Part shown: piece by piece, positions 35,201-46,122 of the stretch
Numbering within the stretch: the first letter of the stretch is position 1
Layout of the letters: every line of letters starts with the position of its first letter
Origin: Fasciolopsis buskii
Taxonomy: Eukaryota; Platyhelminthes; Trematoda; Plagiorchiida; Fasciolidae
Reading direction: 5' to 3'
DNA: 64,000 nt
NCBI GenBank assembly: GCA_008360955.1
Contig: LUCM01007735.1
Coordinates: forward strand, 1 to 64,000
Program-made: the position numbers and the translations under genes
Notes under the pieces: model-generated
What the model saw: the letters and a program-made list of their open reading frames with translations, nothing else
Databases searched by the model: none
What the model was told of the DNA's origin: nothing

Positions 35201-36689
35201 AGAAAATATGCAGACGTATTCACAGAACCGAGGCAGCCAAATTCGAAAATCCTGCCCGTTATTTCTCACCAATCTGCCAGTTTTGATAGTCCATTGTACG
35301 AAATCTATCAAATTGGACAAAACCATATTATAGGGCAGTAGAGGAAGCTGACCAAATCCAAGATTCTAACATATCTGGTGCAAATGTCCAGGAAAATAAG
35401 ACAGGCCGTGTCAAAACTTCCCGTAGCAGACAAAGGCCATCTAGGCCACAAGTATCCACAATATGGCCAGAGTTCAGGTAGAAAATAAGATACAGTCCAG
35501 GTGGGCATTCAGATCAAGAGAAATAGCACCGTTAAAAAAAGCTCAACAGAATGAACGCAATAGGGTGTAACTCACTGCCAGATCAGTAGGGGAAATTCCA
35601 TCCAGGGTGAATGAGATTCTTGTGTGAAAAATAAAGCAGAGAGAAAGACCAGTAGGAAGGAGCTTGTTTCGCTCTACAATAAACATACGAATTGCCCGAT
35701 TGCATTCTTGCTAAGGTAAATCAGCTGCATATAAATAAAATAAATAAAGCTCTTTGGCCAAATGAAATTAGATCGAAGGGACCTAAGGAGTCTTTAATCA
35801 CGTGTTTATGTCGACTAGATAATATCCCCGGGGTGAACTTCGTAACGAAACCTGGAACATAGCTGAGGTAATATGCGAGAGTGAAAAAACTTCAGGAATG
35901 CAGCTTTTTCGACTGTATACCAATGATACTTACAATTACTCAGATACAATATCTGATGTATTTTTCTCAAAATATGCTTATTCCTACCTGAGACAAGATT
36001 TTGCGGATTTGTCAGTTATATTGCTGATTAAAAATTTAGAAAAGAACAAAAAATACTGCAAAGATGTTCACAGTCTAGTATAAGCTAATTGGCAGCACGA
36101 AGTGCAAAATTCGACCGGAACACCGCTTTTAGTTCACCGCTGCCTCATCTGATCGACGGTTGTTCCCGCAGTGTTGATGATTAAATAAATGCATGAACAA
36201 TAGTCCAGAATAGGAACTTAGCATTTCAAAATGCATTATTTAGAGGGCAGATTTCAAATTCCAAAGGAATATGAGATTATACAATAAATAAAATACGGCC
36301 AGTAAAATCCGAAGCAAACATGATTTGAAAAAGGACACAAATTGAGCGATAAAGAAAGAAAAATTGGGCCATGAAAATACATTCTAGCGGAAAAAAGCAC
36401 AGGGTGAGAAAAGATCAAAAAGAGAAATGAGAAAAAGAAAATTACCTTTGAATATGGAAAATAAACAAATATGAAAGAGGCAAAAGGTACGTGAAAAAGA
36501 TTCAGGTTATATGTAAGGTCATCATGCGTTAAAGGAGAACAAATCGCTCAGAGACATGCCGATGATATATGAGATGACACATGAATAGGACTCGATTGGT
36601 GTGCGTTAGCTGCCCGTGTCCGTGCAAATGATTGACGCATATGTGCAAGATGATCATGTGCTGAAGTTGAACAAACCGTTCACAGCCTT
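29222..36689. other. No supported gene
   Basis: AT-rich intergenic or intronic sequence. Apart from the triplet-rich block near 31040 and a good acceptor at 33151 that leads to 16 codons (LHRLGRVNAVVDCGR) and a stop, I see nothing to annotate. Confidence 0.45.
31040..31240. repeat. Triplet-rich low-complexity block (CAA/ATC/AGC)
   Basis: Imperfect runs of CAACAA, ATCATC and AGCAGC. They give an Asn/Ser/Thr-rich frame on + (30933-31271) and a Leu-rich one on -. The composition explains both frames. Confidence 0.6.
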
Positions 36690-36760
36690 GCCGGTATGGC
36701 AATGGCTAAGGCGTTCGACTCACAATCGTTCGCCCCGGGTTCGCATCTCAGTTCGGGTGC
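36690..36760 (+). mobile_element. tRNA-like SINE head (family 2)
   Basis: A box TGGCAATGGCTAAGGC (36697-36712) and B box GGTTCGCATC (36738-36747) are at tRNA spacing, with an anticodon-arm-like GACTCACAATCG between them. The flanks do not pair into an acceptor stem. G+C falls off after about 36780. A shortened relative lies at 16535-16580. Confidence 0.55.
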
Positions 36761-36799
36761 GGTGCATATGCACTGTTCATGATTCCCAACAAGGATGAA

Positions 36800-38245
36800 A
36801 CAGGTGCACAATGCTTCCATGGTTTCCTAATCATCAGTTGAACGATCATATCACATGGTGATTCATTTGATCAAATTATTCTCTCTCCTATTCCGGGTAC
36901 TACTATACTAGGTTCCTGCTTTCTTATGAATGCAGTAGATCTGTTTTTATCAAATTTTCTCTCGCGTTTTTTGTCATTTGAACTTTTACAGCAAATCCAA
37001 AAGTTGCATATCCTCGTGTTCTTATCTGGTATTTTTCTACAGTGCTCTTCGTTTTGGTTTTGCCTCAATCCCTATGTTACTGAGACACTTCTTGTGCAGG
37101 TACTGTTGGTTAAATTATGTAACACTTCTTGGTATGAAATTGATGACGTAATTTATAAATGGAGTCCACGTATTTGATTTTAAGCTTTCTATCTGCTCAG
37201 TATGAGTACCAGGATATTATGTGACATACGGAATTATTATTCATGCAGCGTCATTTGTAAACCGACCATTTAGAACTCATGGAAACACTGTGCCTGTCAC
37301 TGTTTGATATAATCGGTAGTGCTTAGCCACCGCGACCGAACTGATTGGTGCACCTGCGATGCTCGCCTGTGAATCGAACGATCAGCCAACAGGGTACGGG
37401 CAAGCTGGTAAAGTTTTCCTGAATTTCAGTATATGATATTGCCCTTTTCTGTTACAGACCTGCACCCCCAAGGATAACTGGAACTCTATCGACTCCAACT
37501 AATCAATGATTCCCCGGTGCCTGGCATTTCCAAATGAAGCCAAGTGTAACTTTGCAAAATTTGACTTTCACTGATCGTTGATTTCAGCTGGGTTCTGTTA
37601 GAACTAGACTAAAATGTATGTACCAGTTCGCTCAACGGCTTTTTGGTAGTGTTTTCCATCAAAATCGTTTAAATCATTTCTGTATTTCAAGTTCACTCAC
37701 ATCAACCTGGTTCTTTGTACTCAATGTTTAAAATAATTTTACAAGTGCTTACGTTGAAAGACTTAATATAAGTAGACTACACCAGCGACGAGTTGGAGCC
37801 TTCCACAAAATCACGACTGAAGTAACAGGTATTGCTTCGTCAAAGCCCTTTCCCCGAAGGTATTTCTCAGAGTCCCTTGGAATAAAATCCCAATATACCC
37901 AGCAGTGGGAAGAAATAGTATCTTCCTCAGAGTGAAATTCTTTGTTTGTGTTTTGTACACATGCAGTATAATGTCTAAATAGATGTTTGATTTCCAGTTT
38001 TCATCTCCGTTTCGCGCACATTTTGTAGCACTAAGAAACTGAAAAAGAGATACATTTCCAATGGAAACACCAGACAAGACGAACTAGGTTAAATTCAAAA
38101 TAATCAACAGATTTGTCGGAAACTATACGGAATAACCGTTTATAAACGTTTTCAATTTCAAAGGCCGACAAAGCTGAATAGTTGAACGGTTGATGCACAT
38201 GAACAGTTTTAATTTGGAAATGAGACCTGATGCTGGTTGCACAAG
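36800..38245. other. No firm feature
   Basis: An acceptor-like cttcttgtgcag near 37095 leads to about 26 codons (VLLVKLCNTSWYEIDD) and a stop. Otherwise only short frames. Confidence 0.4.
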
Positions 38246-38437
38246 GAATCTTCTCAGTATGACCTCGTGTTGATCAACTCAATCCACCTTCAGGAAATGC
38301 ACAACAGGATGCCTTGTTCAGACTGGCTTTCTCGTGAAAGAACTAGAGAAGTCTGTCGTTTTGCATGTCAGTTTCTGATATCGCTACACTTTAAAACCAT
38401 CGATTGGAAGATGATGTTAGATATTCTCTTTATCTGA
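38246..38437 (+). CDS. Terminal exon candidate, unknown protein
   Basis: An open frame reads KESSQYDLVLINSIHLQEM, then SDWLSRERTREVCRFACQFL and KTIDWKMMLDILFI to a TGA. It is richer in G+C than its surroundings and helical in character. The acceptor before it (acaag) lacks a good pyrimidine tract, so the 5' limit is uncertain. An AATAAA follows 140 bases after the stop. Confidence 0.25.
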   Translation, partial: ESSQYDLVLINSIHLQEMHNRMPCSDWLSRERTREVCRFACQFLISLHFKTIDWKMMLDILFI

Positions 38438-38578
38438 AATATAATCAGCGATGCTAAAAATGTCGCCGTCATTGGTTTTGGCGTCAGTGTTGATGATACC
38501 AGTGCTGGTAATTTCCTCATTCAGGTAGCCTTTAAATAGCCGCCGTAGTTGTCTTGACACATTGTGTAATTGTATTAA

Positions 38579-38584
38579 AATAAA
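38579..38584 (+). promoter_or_regulatory. Possible poly(A) signal AATAAA
   Basis: AATAAA downstream of the 38437 stop. Such hexamers are common by chance in AT-rich DNA. Confidence 0.25.
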
Positions 38585-39930
38585 GTATAACAAATGTAGT
38601 TGACATTGTTAGTATTGCATAAAATACGCACGAAATTCCGGCGAAACGCCGTGTGTGATCAATGATGACTGAAGGCACAAGAAAGATTCCAACTCGGAAC
38701 CTTGGAATCTAAGGTCCAGGATGATATTTGTGGTCAATATTTTACTTGAATTTCACATAACCAAAATAAAACAAATTTTATGCTTCACACTGACGCACTT
38801 TTTATTACATAAACTAATGTAACAATATAACTTCTATGCATATTTGCCTGAGTGATGAGGATGTAATTCACGAATGAACGGCTCTATGGTTAGTTATAAA
38901 ACCTTATCTAAACGTTATGCATGTGGACTCAGAATGCTTCGAGAATGCTCTGGGTTATTGATGGATTTTATTTTTTCTTATCGCTCTTCAAGAAAAAAAC
39001 ATTTGTGATCTTAGATGAACAGATAAAATCTCCAGTTTTTTTATTCAGATGTTCTACCGGCATCGTTGGTTAAAAGCAACTAGCTGAAAAGTCTTATTAT
39101 TCGGTATGATGATTTAGGTACTCTCACCATGTCTGTCATTTACACCAATCGTGGCATAGGAAAGTACACCGAAAGGTTGTTCTATTGAATGATACTGAAT
39201 TGGGCTGACTGACCACTTGGGATAGTGGCAATGCAGCACTCTGATCCACATTCGAAAACAGTAGAGAGTAGTACAGGACAACATGGATACAACATTTGGA
39301 ATTTGGAAACTAGTCCACACGACCAGGGGGCCTAATAGAATAAATTCACAGCTGAATCCACCTAACTACTGGCTACGTCGTCGTTAGGCGACCCATTGTA
39401 GAAGTTTACTTGTCGTTCCAACTATCGTCATCCACGACGAAGCTCTGGTCGGATGGAAGCTGATCAGACTACTCTTCCTGATTAATCACTTAAAACACAA
39501 CAGGATAATATTTGAAAGGTCCCTTAAAACTCCACTAAATTACTATGTATCACGTTAGACCAAAGCATCAAACTTTTGACCAATATCAGTTTTCTTATCC
39601 ATGAAAGGGTGCTTGAATTATTCTTGTGATGGATTGTTTGAGCAATTTCTGTTTGTCTTCACTGGGAGACAGTTTACCAAAATATAAAAATACAATATGA
39701 TATATTGCATTGCTTGTTACCATCTCATCTTGTGTTCTTCCATCAATGCTTGCATACTGATTCTTTTCCCATTTTGTTAGTAACTTTAAGAATCCTGTTG
39801 ATATCTAGATGAACTTGAAGGATAATACTGCGGTGGGAGCAGATTCTGATAGCAATTATAGATTATTCCACTCTCGAAGGTTCCTTGTTATTTAACTAGT
39901 GTATTTTTTATTCTGTTATCCTTTTCTCAG

Positions 39931-40065
39931 CATATCCAAATCTCGTGATATTCTGTTTGCTATCGTCGAAGTAATAGTGAGAATAAATGAGAGTGCGTTG
40001 TCGGAGGGCCTGAATATTGAAGATTTATTTTCAATTTATCATTGTTCTACAGATTTTTATAATTC
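39931..40065 (+). CDS. Exon candidate, penultimate, unknown protein
   Basis: The acceptor atccttttctcag is strong. The frame reads ISKSRDILFAIVEVIVRI then NESALSEGLNIEDLFSIYH and ends ...DFYN plus two bases before GTAGTC at 40066. It enters owing two bases. The exit phase matches the next exon exactly across a 39-base intron. The product is not recognised. Confidence 0.4.
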
Positions 40066-40104
40066 GTAGTCCTGCCTAGTGGTTGCTAACTTTTTCTCGG
40101 ACAG

Positions 40105-40243
40105 GCAAAATGACCGCAAAATGACACGCGACCGGAAGTATCCATTCGGACCCAACACTTTCTACAACCGTTTGCTAGACAAAGTTCTAAAAACTGGAAC
40201 TCTCCGATTCTCTGGAGCGCTAAACGCTCAGGCCCAAAAATGA
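40105..40243 (+). CDS. Terminal exon candidate, unknown protein
   Basis: A pyrimidine-rich acceptor (aactttttctcggacag) opens a frame of 45 codons with good codon character and about 48% G+C in an AT-rich setting: QNDRKMTRDRKYPFGPNTF, then YNRLLDKVLKTGTLRF, ending NAQAQK and TGA (40241). It joins the previous exon in phase. ATTAAA near 40440 could be the poly(A) signal. The basic, aromatic-rich tail is not one I recognise. Confidence 0.4.
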
Positions 40244-41024
40244 TGTTCAGATCGTAACATTTGGGCCCCAGCGAAACTAATGGGCGAAAATAATGGTAAG
40301 CAAAAGTGTTACGCCCTATTAGCAGACATCAGCCTTCATGATATTAGGTGACGCAATCAGTCGATAACGAAGACATTCTCGACAATGTCAGTACCACAAA
40401 ATTGCAGTCTTCCTCATTGGCAGAACTTTTCAAGTCCAATATTAAAATCAACTAGCCTTCCCGGGATACATTGCTAACCTGGGCTTAGTGCGATGCGTAA
40501 CATTTTAGATTTTATTGAGATCGTTTTTTATTACTTGCCAAATTATTATTTGAACTCGTGGCTTTCCACGACAACAACAATTTTAGGGAATAATCTCACT
40601 ATTTCAATAACAAGACAGATGACGCGATAAGCTAAGACTTCGTATTACTCTTGCCTGGCACACATATAAAGCAGTCAGACATTTATAATACATTCTATTT
40701 TAAAAATAATAGTCTGCTGAGCTGACAGTTTTTGAAAACACAACTGTTCCGGAAAGTTCACAGGTGTAACACCGGCTTCAGTTTCTTGAAGATGAGTTGT
40801 TTAAATCAGTATCTCTTTTCCGAGTAAAAATGGGGTGTATGGCCTAATATGCAAAGCTCAGCTAAGAAAAAAGCCACAATCATTTGCAAGTATTATGTGG
40901 GATGAATTTTTTCTGTGTTTCGTTGACCATCTTTCGAACTCCACTTTTCACATAAAAATCTTCAGTTAGCCGGTTAACATTACGCTGGAGAAGCTACCGA
41001 CTCATCATCGTTGGTGCATGTCCT
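40244..41024. other. No supported feature
   Basis: A short inverted repeat (ggcccaaaaat at 40231 and atttgggcc at about 40258) follows the stop of the preceding exon. The rest is AT-rich with no frame of note. Confidence 0.4.
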
Positions 41025-41098
41025 CTATCGCACTCAGGGCTTGAATCAGCAATTTTCAACTAGAAGGCCAGTGCATTATGACTGCGTCACCAGCTCCC
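41025..41098 (-). mobile_element. tRNA-like SINE head (family 3)
   Basis: On the - strand, A box TGGTGACGCAGTC (41092-41080) and B box TGATTCAAGCCC (41049-41038) are at tRNA spacing, starting at GGGAGC near 41098. The sequence differs from the heads at 1163 and 36690, so it is another family. The 3' body would extend towards lower coordinates. Confidence 0.5.
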
Positions 41099-41989
41099 TT
41101 CTATGCTAATCAGAATTACCGATCTAAGAATTAGACCTAGCTTGTTGTGATGGATTCAGCTGAAGTCAGCGCGACATGTGCCGTTTCGCCCTTCGAGACT
41201 GTTGGGCATTGCGGGCTGTCAGCAAAGAAGACATCTAGATTAAATTTAATCAGTAGTTTTGACTAGCCGAGAAGGGAACTGGTGGAGCGGTGACAATGCC
41301 CTCCCCTTACAGTTGGAACACCGGAGTCCAAAACCTGAGTGCTATGGACAGTATGCACCATTGAAGAGCGCTATTTAGAGCGAAAGCCCAGTGTGTTGCC
41401 TCGAGAGCGTAAGGTTGACCAAATGACGAGAGGTTTGCATATGAAAGTTGATGTCCAAAAAGTAGTCATCCAGGCCTCGATAAGTTGTATCTGTTTTGAG
41501 TTGCGGTTGGATAAAAAAACACGAAAGAATAATTTGTGCTCGGCAGATGCATTGTGCGAGGTTTTAAAGTAATCTGAATATCAGAAAAATCTAATCATCA
41601 TTATTATCAGCCGATTTGGAATGTATTAGAGCATCATTTGTGATCGCTGTTTTTCCTTTCTGCCTATATGTGCCACCAAAACTGTGTGCAAACTGGTAAT
41701 TTGCATCTGAGGAAGGATTTGTCAAGCGATGATTTTGAAGTCCATCTTCGGCGGTTATCATAACAGTTAAATATACGCAAATTGGAATGCGGAATTTGGT
41801 GCTAATCTGATTGTAGGAAACTTTGCATTTAATTGAGCGCCACCTTCATCAGGCAACCATTTCCTTTGGGCTCCTTATGCTGAATCACATCCAGGCTTAT
41901 TCTGGCTGTGGATTTCTGGATAACCGATAGATTTCAGTGTCTCGCAGGGGAAAACTTCTTCCTATTTTATTTAATCCGTGTCCGATAAT

Positions 41990-42975
41990 AACAATAAATG
42001 TAAATAGTCCAGACTATCTTTAATGGATACACTCGTGTATCAAAAGACTACATCGAAATTCGCAGCGGCTTCTAGGATTTCTAGTTAAAATTCTTTCAAT
42101 TTAGTGGCGAATTCGGGTGCGTCATTACTATCTTCTGATAGGGTGTTAATAATCAGCTGAAATATTTTACCAGGTTTGCGTTCCACAAGAAGTCCAGCTT
42201 ACAATTGGACGGATGTGTGCATCCTGTTAGTGGATCTTTAATGAGCCATAGACTTGCAGGGCTGCAATTTTTAGCTTTAATGTGAACCACAGACGTTTTT
42301 CCTTGGAGCTGGCTAGGTGCCTGTTTGCACTGACTTTTAGCTGATGAGTGAGTTATTCACTCTATTCATTTCTATTCTTCCATACAGTCTACCCTGTAGG
42401 TGCTTGGCAACTTTTGATTCGTAATGCAATCTGTTTTGAACAACTGTAACATTCCGTCCGTCCGCTTTTGTGACGTGAATCGATCGGTCCCGCTTTAGGT
42501 TTGTCAATTCTTCTCTTTCTTTACGTGTGATATTTGGGGGGCAATTGGCTGTTGGCTCTAAAGAATGTTGCATATCCTCAGTCTAGTTTGATTGGCGTTT
42601 TCTTCCTTGAAGTTTGATAAGCCTTGCTCCAATAGTGGCACCGTTTCTTCAACTTTCAGCGGCATTTTCTGGAGATCCAAGTTCACACCTTTTTGTAGTC
42701 ATTGTAACTTCGTGGAAGTTAACAGACTGTTGAATAGTTTCTTCACGAAGCGTTCAGGATTTCTTACTGTAGCTTTTCTGATCTTTGATTTTGCGCCCTC
42801 CTCGGTTCTGTTTGGAGACAATAATTTGGCGAACTTGCGTTTTTGTCGTGGTTGACATATTTTAAACGTATCCAGTCCTCTTTGATCAACGACGATTCGA
42901 ACTTCTTCGGGAATTTCCGCTGTGAGTAGATGATTCAAACAATCATCATTATTCCGTTTTCTGAAGCACATTGAA
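41990..42975 (-). mobile_element. Penelope-like element reverse transcriptase relic
   Basis: On the - strand, across frames, the Penelope order of blocks can be followed. A basic QKRKFAKLL region and NPERFVKKLFNSLL (about 42880-42700) come first, then KGVNLDLQKMPLKVEE, then NITRKEREELTNLKRDRSIHV with KADGRNVTVVQNR (about 42540-42420). YGSLKIH, a stop and HIRPIVS lie near 42250-42190, PEFATKLKEF near 42110, and motif A NFDVVF, stop, YTSVSIKDSLDYL near 42060-42010. Known: Penelope-like enzymes have LKxDKSI.I..ADKG..TVV.N, LYGLPKIHK...LRPIVS and SFDVVSLYTS in this order. Stops and shifts show it is dead. Motifs B and C and the GIY-YIG endonuclease were not found; a weak continuation to about 41650 is possible. 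Confidence 0.75.
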
Positions 42976-42999
42976 CGTATGTCTCCTGTGTACTTATTA

Positions 43000-43639
43000 A
43001 AATGTTATCGTAGAAAGGTGCACGGAGCAATCAGGGTTGCTTTCTCAGTTCGAACTGAATTATCTGGAGACCTAACAGCCGGAGTTTTGGGCGCGATTCA
43101 GCCTCCATTTTGTATGCCATAGTAGGGGAATACACTATAGATTGTGAAGACATTAGAGTACTCCAACTTGCATTCATAACCTGCACTTAATGTAAGTGTG
43201 CCGGGGCTCTGTCGATAACCGCCCACTCCACGTGCATCATTCAGAAATACAGGGCAGAGATTTCGGAGATATGGACAGCCCAAACATCACTGAGACACAA
43301 ACATTTCAGAGGTTACCATGCTAGCTGACCTCATTACCGCGGCGGAGAATGACGTGAAGGTCAACTAACCTCGCACCGGTCACACAGTTCAAAGTACACA
43401 CAAGCACAGATGCACTTATGCACACACAGACGACTTAGCTTCCGTTGGCATATATATTGCATTGTATTTTATTGTACAGACTTTTGCGTACAAAAAATAA
43501 TGTCCCATTTCGGTCAAAAAATGTGAGTTTAACAAATAAATTAAGGGGAAAAAGAAATTAATAAAAAATATTTACACTCGTCACCTCATAAAGAATATAA
43601 ATGCACTCATCACATCGCATTAGGATAGGCTGCTCAGGA
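43000..43639. other. Short region between transposon relics
   Basis: AT-rich from 43440 on, perhaps the 3' noncoding part of the element at 43640-45600. No terminal repeats were identified. Confidence 0.35.
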
Positions 43640-45600
43640 ATTCGCCTGAAACCCGGTCACGGTTTGTCAAATTCGTGCTTAATATGGGACCGTGGAGTTC
43701 CCATAAATATTGATTCTGGAGGGTATGAAACGAAAATCGGATCGTGTCGAAATATGAGAGCGACACTTTGAAAGATCACTGTGCAGAGGATGCGTGGAGT
43801 CAGAAAGAATTTTGTGAGCAAATTTCTCACATGTTGAAAAGTGTTGATCACATAGAGTAAAGGACAATTCAGCTAGTTTTATGAAGGACACCCGGATAAT
43901 AACTGACAGTCCCTGGCGAAGAATTTTAAAGTCTTTTTTAAGAAAACCTGGAAAAATGACGGGCGAACAGTAAAGGATTGGAAAAACAGTGGTATACACA
44001 GCGGGAGATGGTACTTTGTTTCACCTTGTACTGTCGAAGCTTCCTGATTTGAAATGACAACCGTCGGAGACTCTGTACACAGGTGGAAATGTGGTTAGCC
44101 CACTTCAGATTTTTGTCAATAGTGACTCCTAGATATTTCACAGAAGCAACCCTGGTGAGTGCCTTTAGGTTGATGGGAGACGTTTCTGATGGGTATGCCG
44201 ACCGAGAGAGAGAACAGACATTTAAAACATTTAGAGATGTGTTGAGATTTAAACCAACTCGTGCAGAGAAATCGCAAACAGAAGGTAGGCGGTTGGGAAA
44301 TCTTTGAAAATCATCGTTTTTCGAAACGGCTTGTGAGAGGGCGACATCATCAGCACACTTAAACAGATGACAAGGAAAGGTAGTAGATAAGTCGCTGATG
44401 TAAGCATAGGAAAGAAACGGTAAAAGAACAGTACCCTGTAGCACTCCTGAGTTGTTAATCAACGGTTTCGAAACTTTACCGTCCATTGGTGTGCACTGTT
44501 AGTAAGGTAGTCAGACGGTTATGCTAATAAGGGTCTGGGAAAACCAAATGTTTGCAGCTTGTGGGGTAGAAGAGACCGTGGGACTGAATCAAATACCGAC
44601 GAATAGTCTAGGAAGAAGCGACGAAACAGATTTCACTGTGTTTAAGGACTTGCAAATGTGGTGAATAAGGGAGGCCACAGCGTCCAGAGTGGACCTGATA
44701 GATTTATAGGCAAACTGAAAAGGGTCGTCAAGAGGATACATAGATGAACGCAGGCACTTAAGTATAGCACGCTCCGTCAGTTTAAGACCAGAAGACGTTA
44801 AGGCGATGGGGCGGAAACGTTTTGCTAAAGCAGTAGAATTGTTAGATTTAGGGATGGGAATAACAGTGACCGGTCTCCAACAGTCAAGGATAGAAGAGAT
44901 TAATGACGAGTTAATCAGAGAAGTAAATGCAGCGGTCAGTGCCACAGCATCATGTCTTAAAAGAGCTGAGGACAGATTATCATGACCAGCCACTATGGTA
45001 ATTTTAGTGGTGGGGAGAAGATGGAGCACCTGGTCTCTAAAAGAACTTGTGACTGTCATATTATCATCCTAACCAAATATGACCGAGGTATAATTGAAAG
45101 GATGAATGAAAGCACGATTGATACTGTCGACACCAGCAGGAGTTTTTGTATACTTCTTCTTTTTCCCCTACAAAAGTCGAGTGTCTTTCCATAGGAGTCG
45201 ATTGTTGTTTCCACTCAACAGTTGGCTATCGAATGTCATGTCGATGCGTCTGATTTCAGCTTTTACTAAATTGGAAATGTACTGCACGCTTGAGTTACTA
45301 CGGGATTTTTAGAAGTGCTCCTCTCATCGCCTTAGAGATTTCAGTTTCTGGATGGAGATACGGCCATTTGAGACGAATAGTGTTTCTTAGGGGCAGTAAA
45401 TATCAAAGATTGCATTGGCCGTCTCTGTGAAAAGTTTGACATCGTCACTGAGCAGGGGTTCAAACGAGAAACAGGTAGATGCGATCGAAGGGGATTTCTG
45501 AAGAAGAACGTTCCCTCAGTTGTCTGATTATGAAACTTGCCGTGAGAAAGACTATCCAAGTTAGTCAAAAAACTGGAGAAGTGCATCTACCAACAAAGCT
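43640..45600 (-). pseudogene. CR1/L2-like non-LTR reverse transcriptase, decayed
   Basis: Reading down the - strand: a linker with LLKIP and VQYISNLVKAEIRRID (45480-45250), PVTVIPIPKSNN..FRPIALT (about 44870-44800), DPFQFAYKSIRSTLDAV (about 44730), motif A FLDYSSVFDSVPR (about 44600), motif B GVLQGTVLLPFL, motif C ADD inside KCADDVAL (about 44360), YLGVTIDKNLKWANHIS, and a C-terminal HPLHSDL..FRFIPSR block to about 43660. This is the block order of CR1/L2-type elements. Several frameshifts and stops break it into at least four frames, and the tyrosine of motif C is replaced by cysteine. The N-terminal endonuclease is missing, so it is 5' truncated near 45600. The + frame at 44083-44307 is a shadow. 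Confidence 0.8.
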
Positions 45601-45992
45601 GTGTTATTACTATTATATCATTCACATAAAAAAACTGCATGGTGCATCGAACTTTTGATGCACTCCTCACGTCGTTTGATCCTGATATTTACAAACAATC
45701 TATGTTTTCATTATTCTGTCAGATTTCACAACTATCGCTCGTTAATGAATCCGCATTTGATCTTCACCAATCTTATATCATCTTCCCCTGTCAGAGTAAT
45801 TATGAGCGAATTCCTACTTGTCAAATGGATGAACAAATGAAAATAATGCCATGTGTTTTAACCCCTTCGGACTACGTCGTATTTCAATATCCCTCTTGAG
45901 TGTTCAAGCCTTGGCACTGACATAAGGGGGGACACTTGGTTGTGTATCTATCACGTCAAATTTGCATACCCACCTGCTCTGTCTGGCTTCAG

Positions 45993-46122
45993 TGTTGTTC
46001 GCGCTGTTCAGCCCCATGGTGCTGGAACTCAGTGTGATGCATGGCTGCCAAAATTTGAATGGAAACAACGTGGTTATACATGACGTCTTTAAAATTCCAA
46101 ATGATGGTCCCTTTATTTTCCG
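45993..46122 (+). CDS. Exon candidate with ambiguous frame
   Basis: The acceptor cctgctctgtctggcttcag is among the best in the window, and GTGAAA at 46123 could be the donor. Two frames compete: one reads VVRAVQPHGAGTQCDAWL then PKFEWKQR before a stop at 46080, the other is open to 46122 and ends NNVVIHDVFKIPNDGPFIF. A third frame is open further on (46059-46268). A shorter exon or a frameshift would reconcile them. No family is recognised. Confidence 0.25.

Noticed and set aside
42592..42855. 87-codon + frame
   Set aside because: Antisense shadow of the Penelope-like relic.
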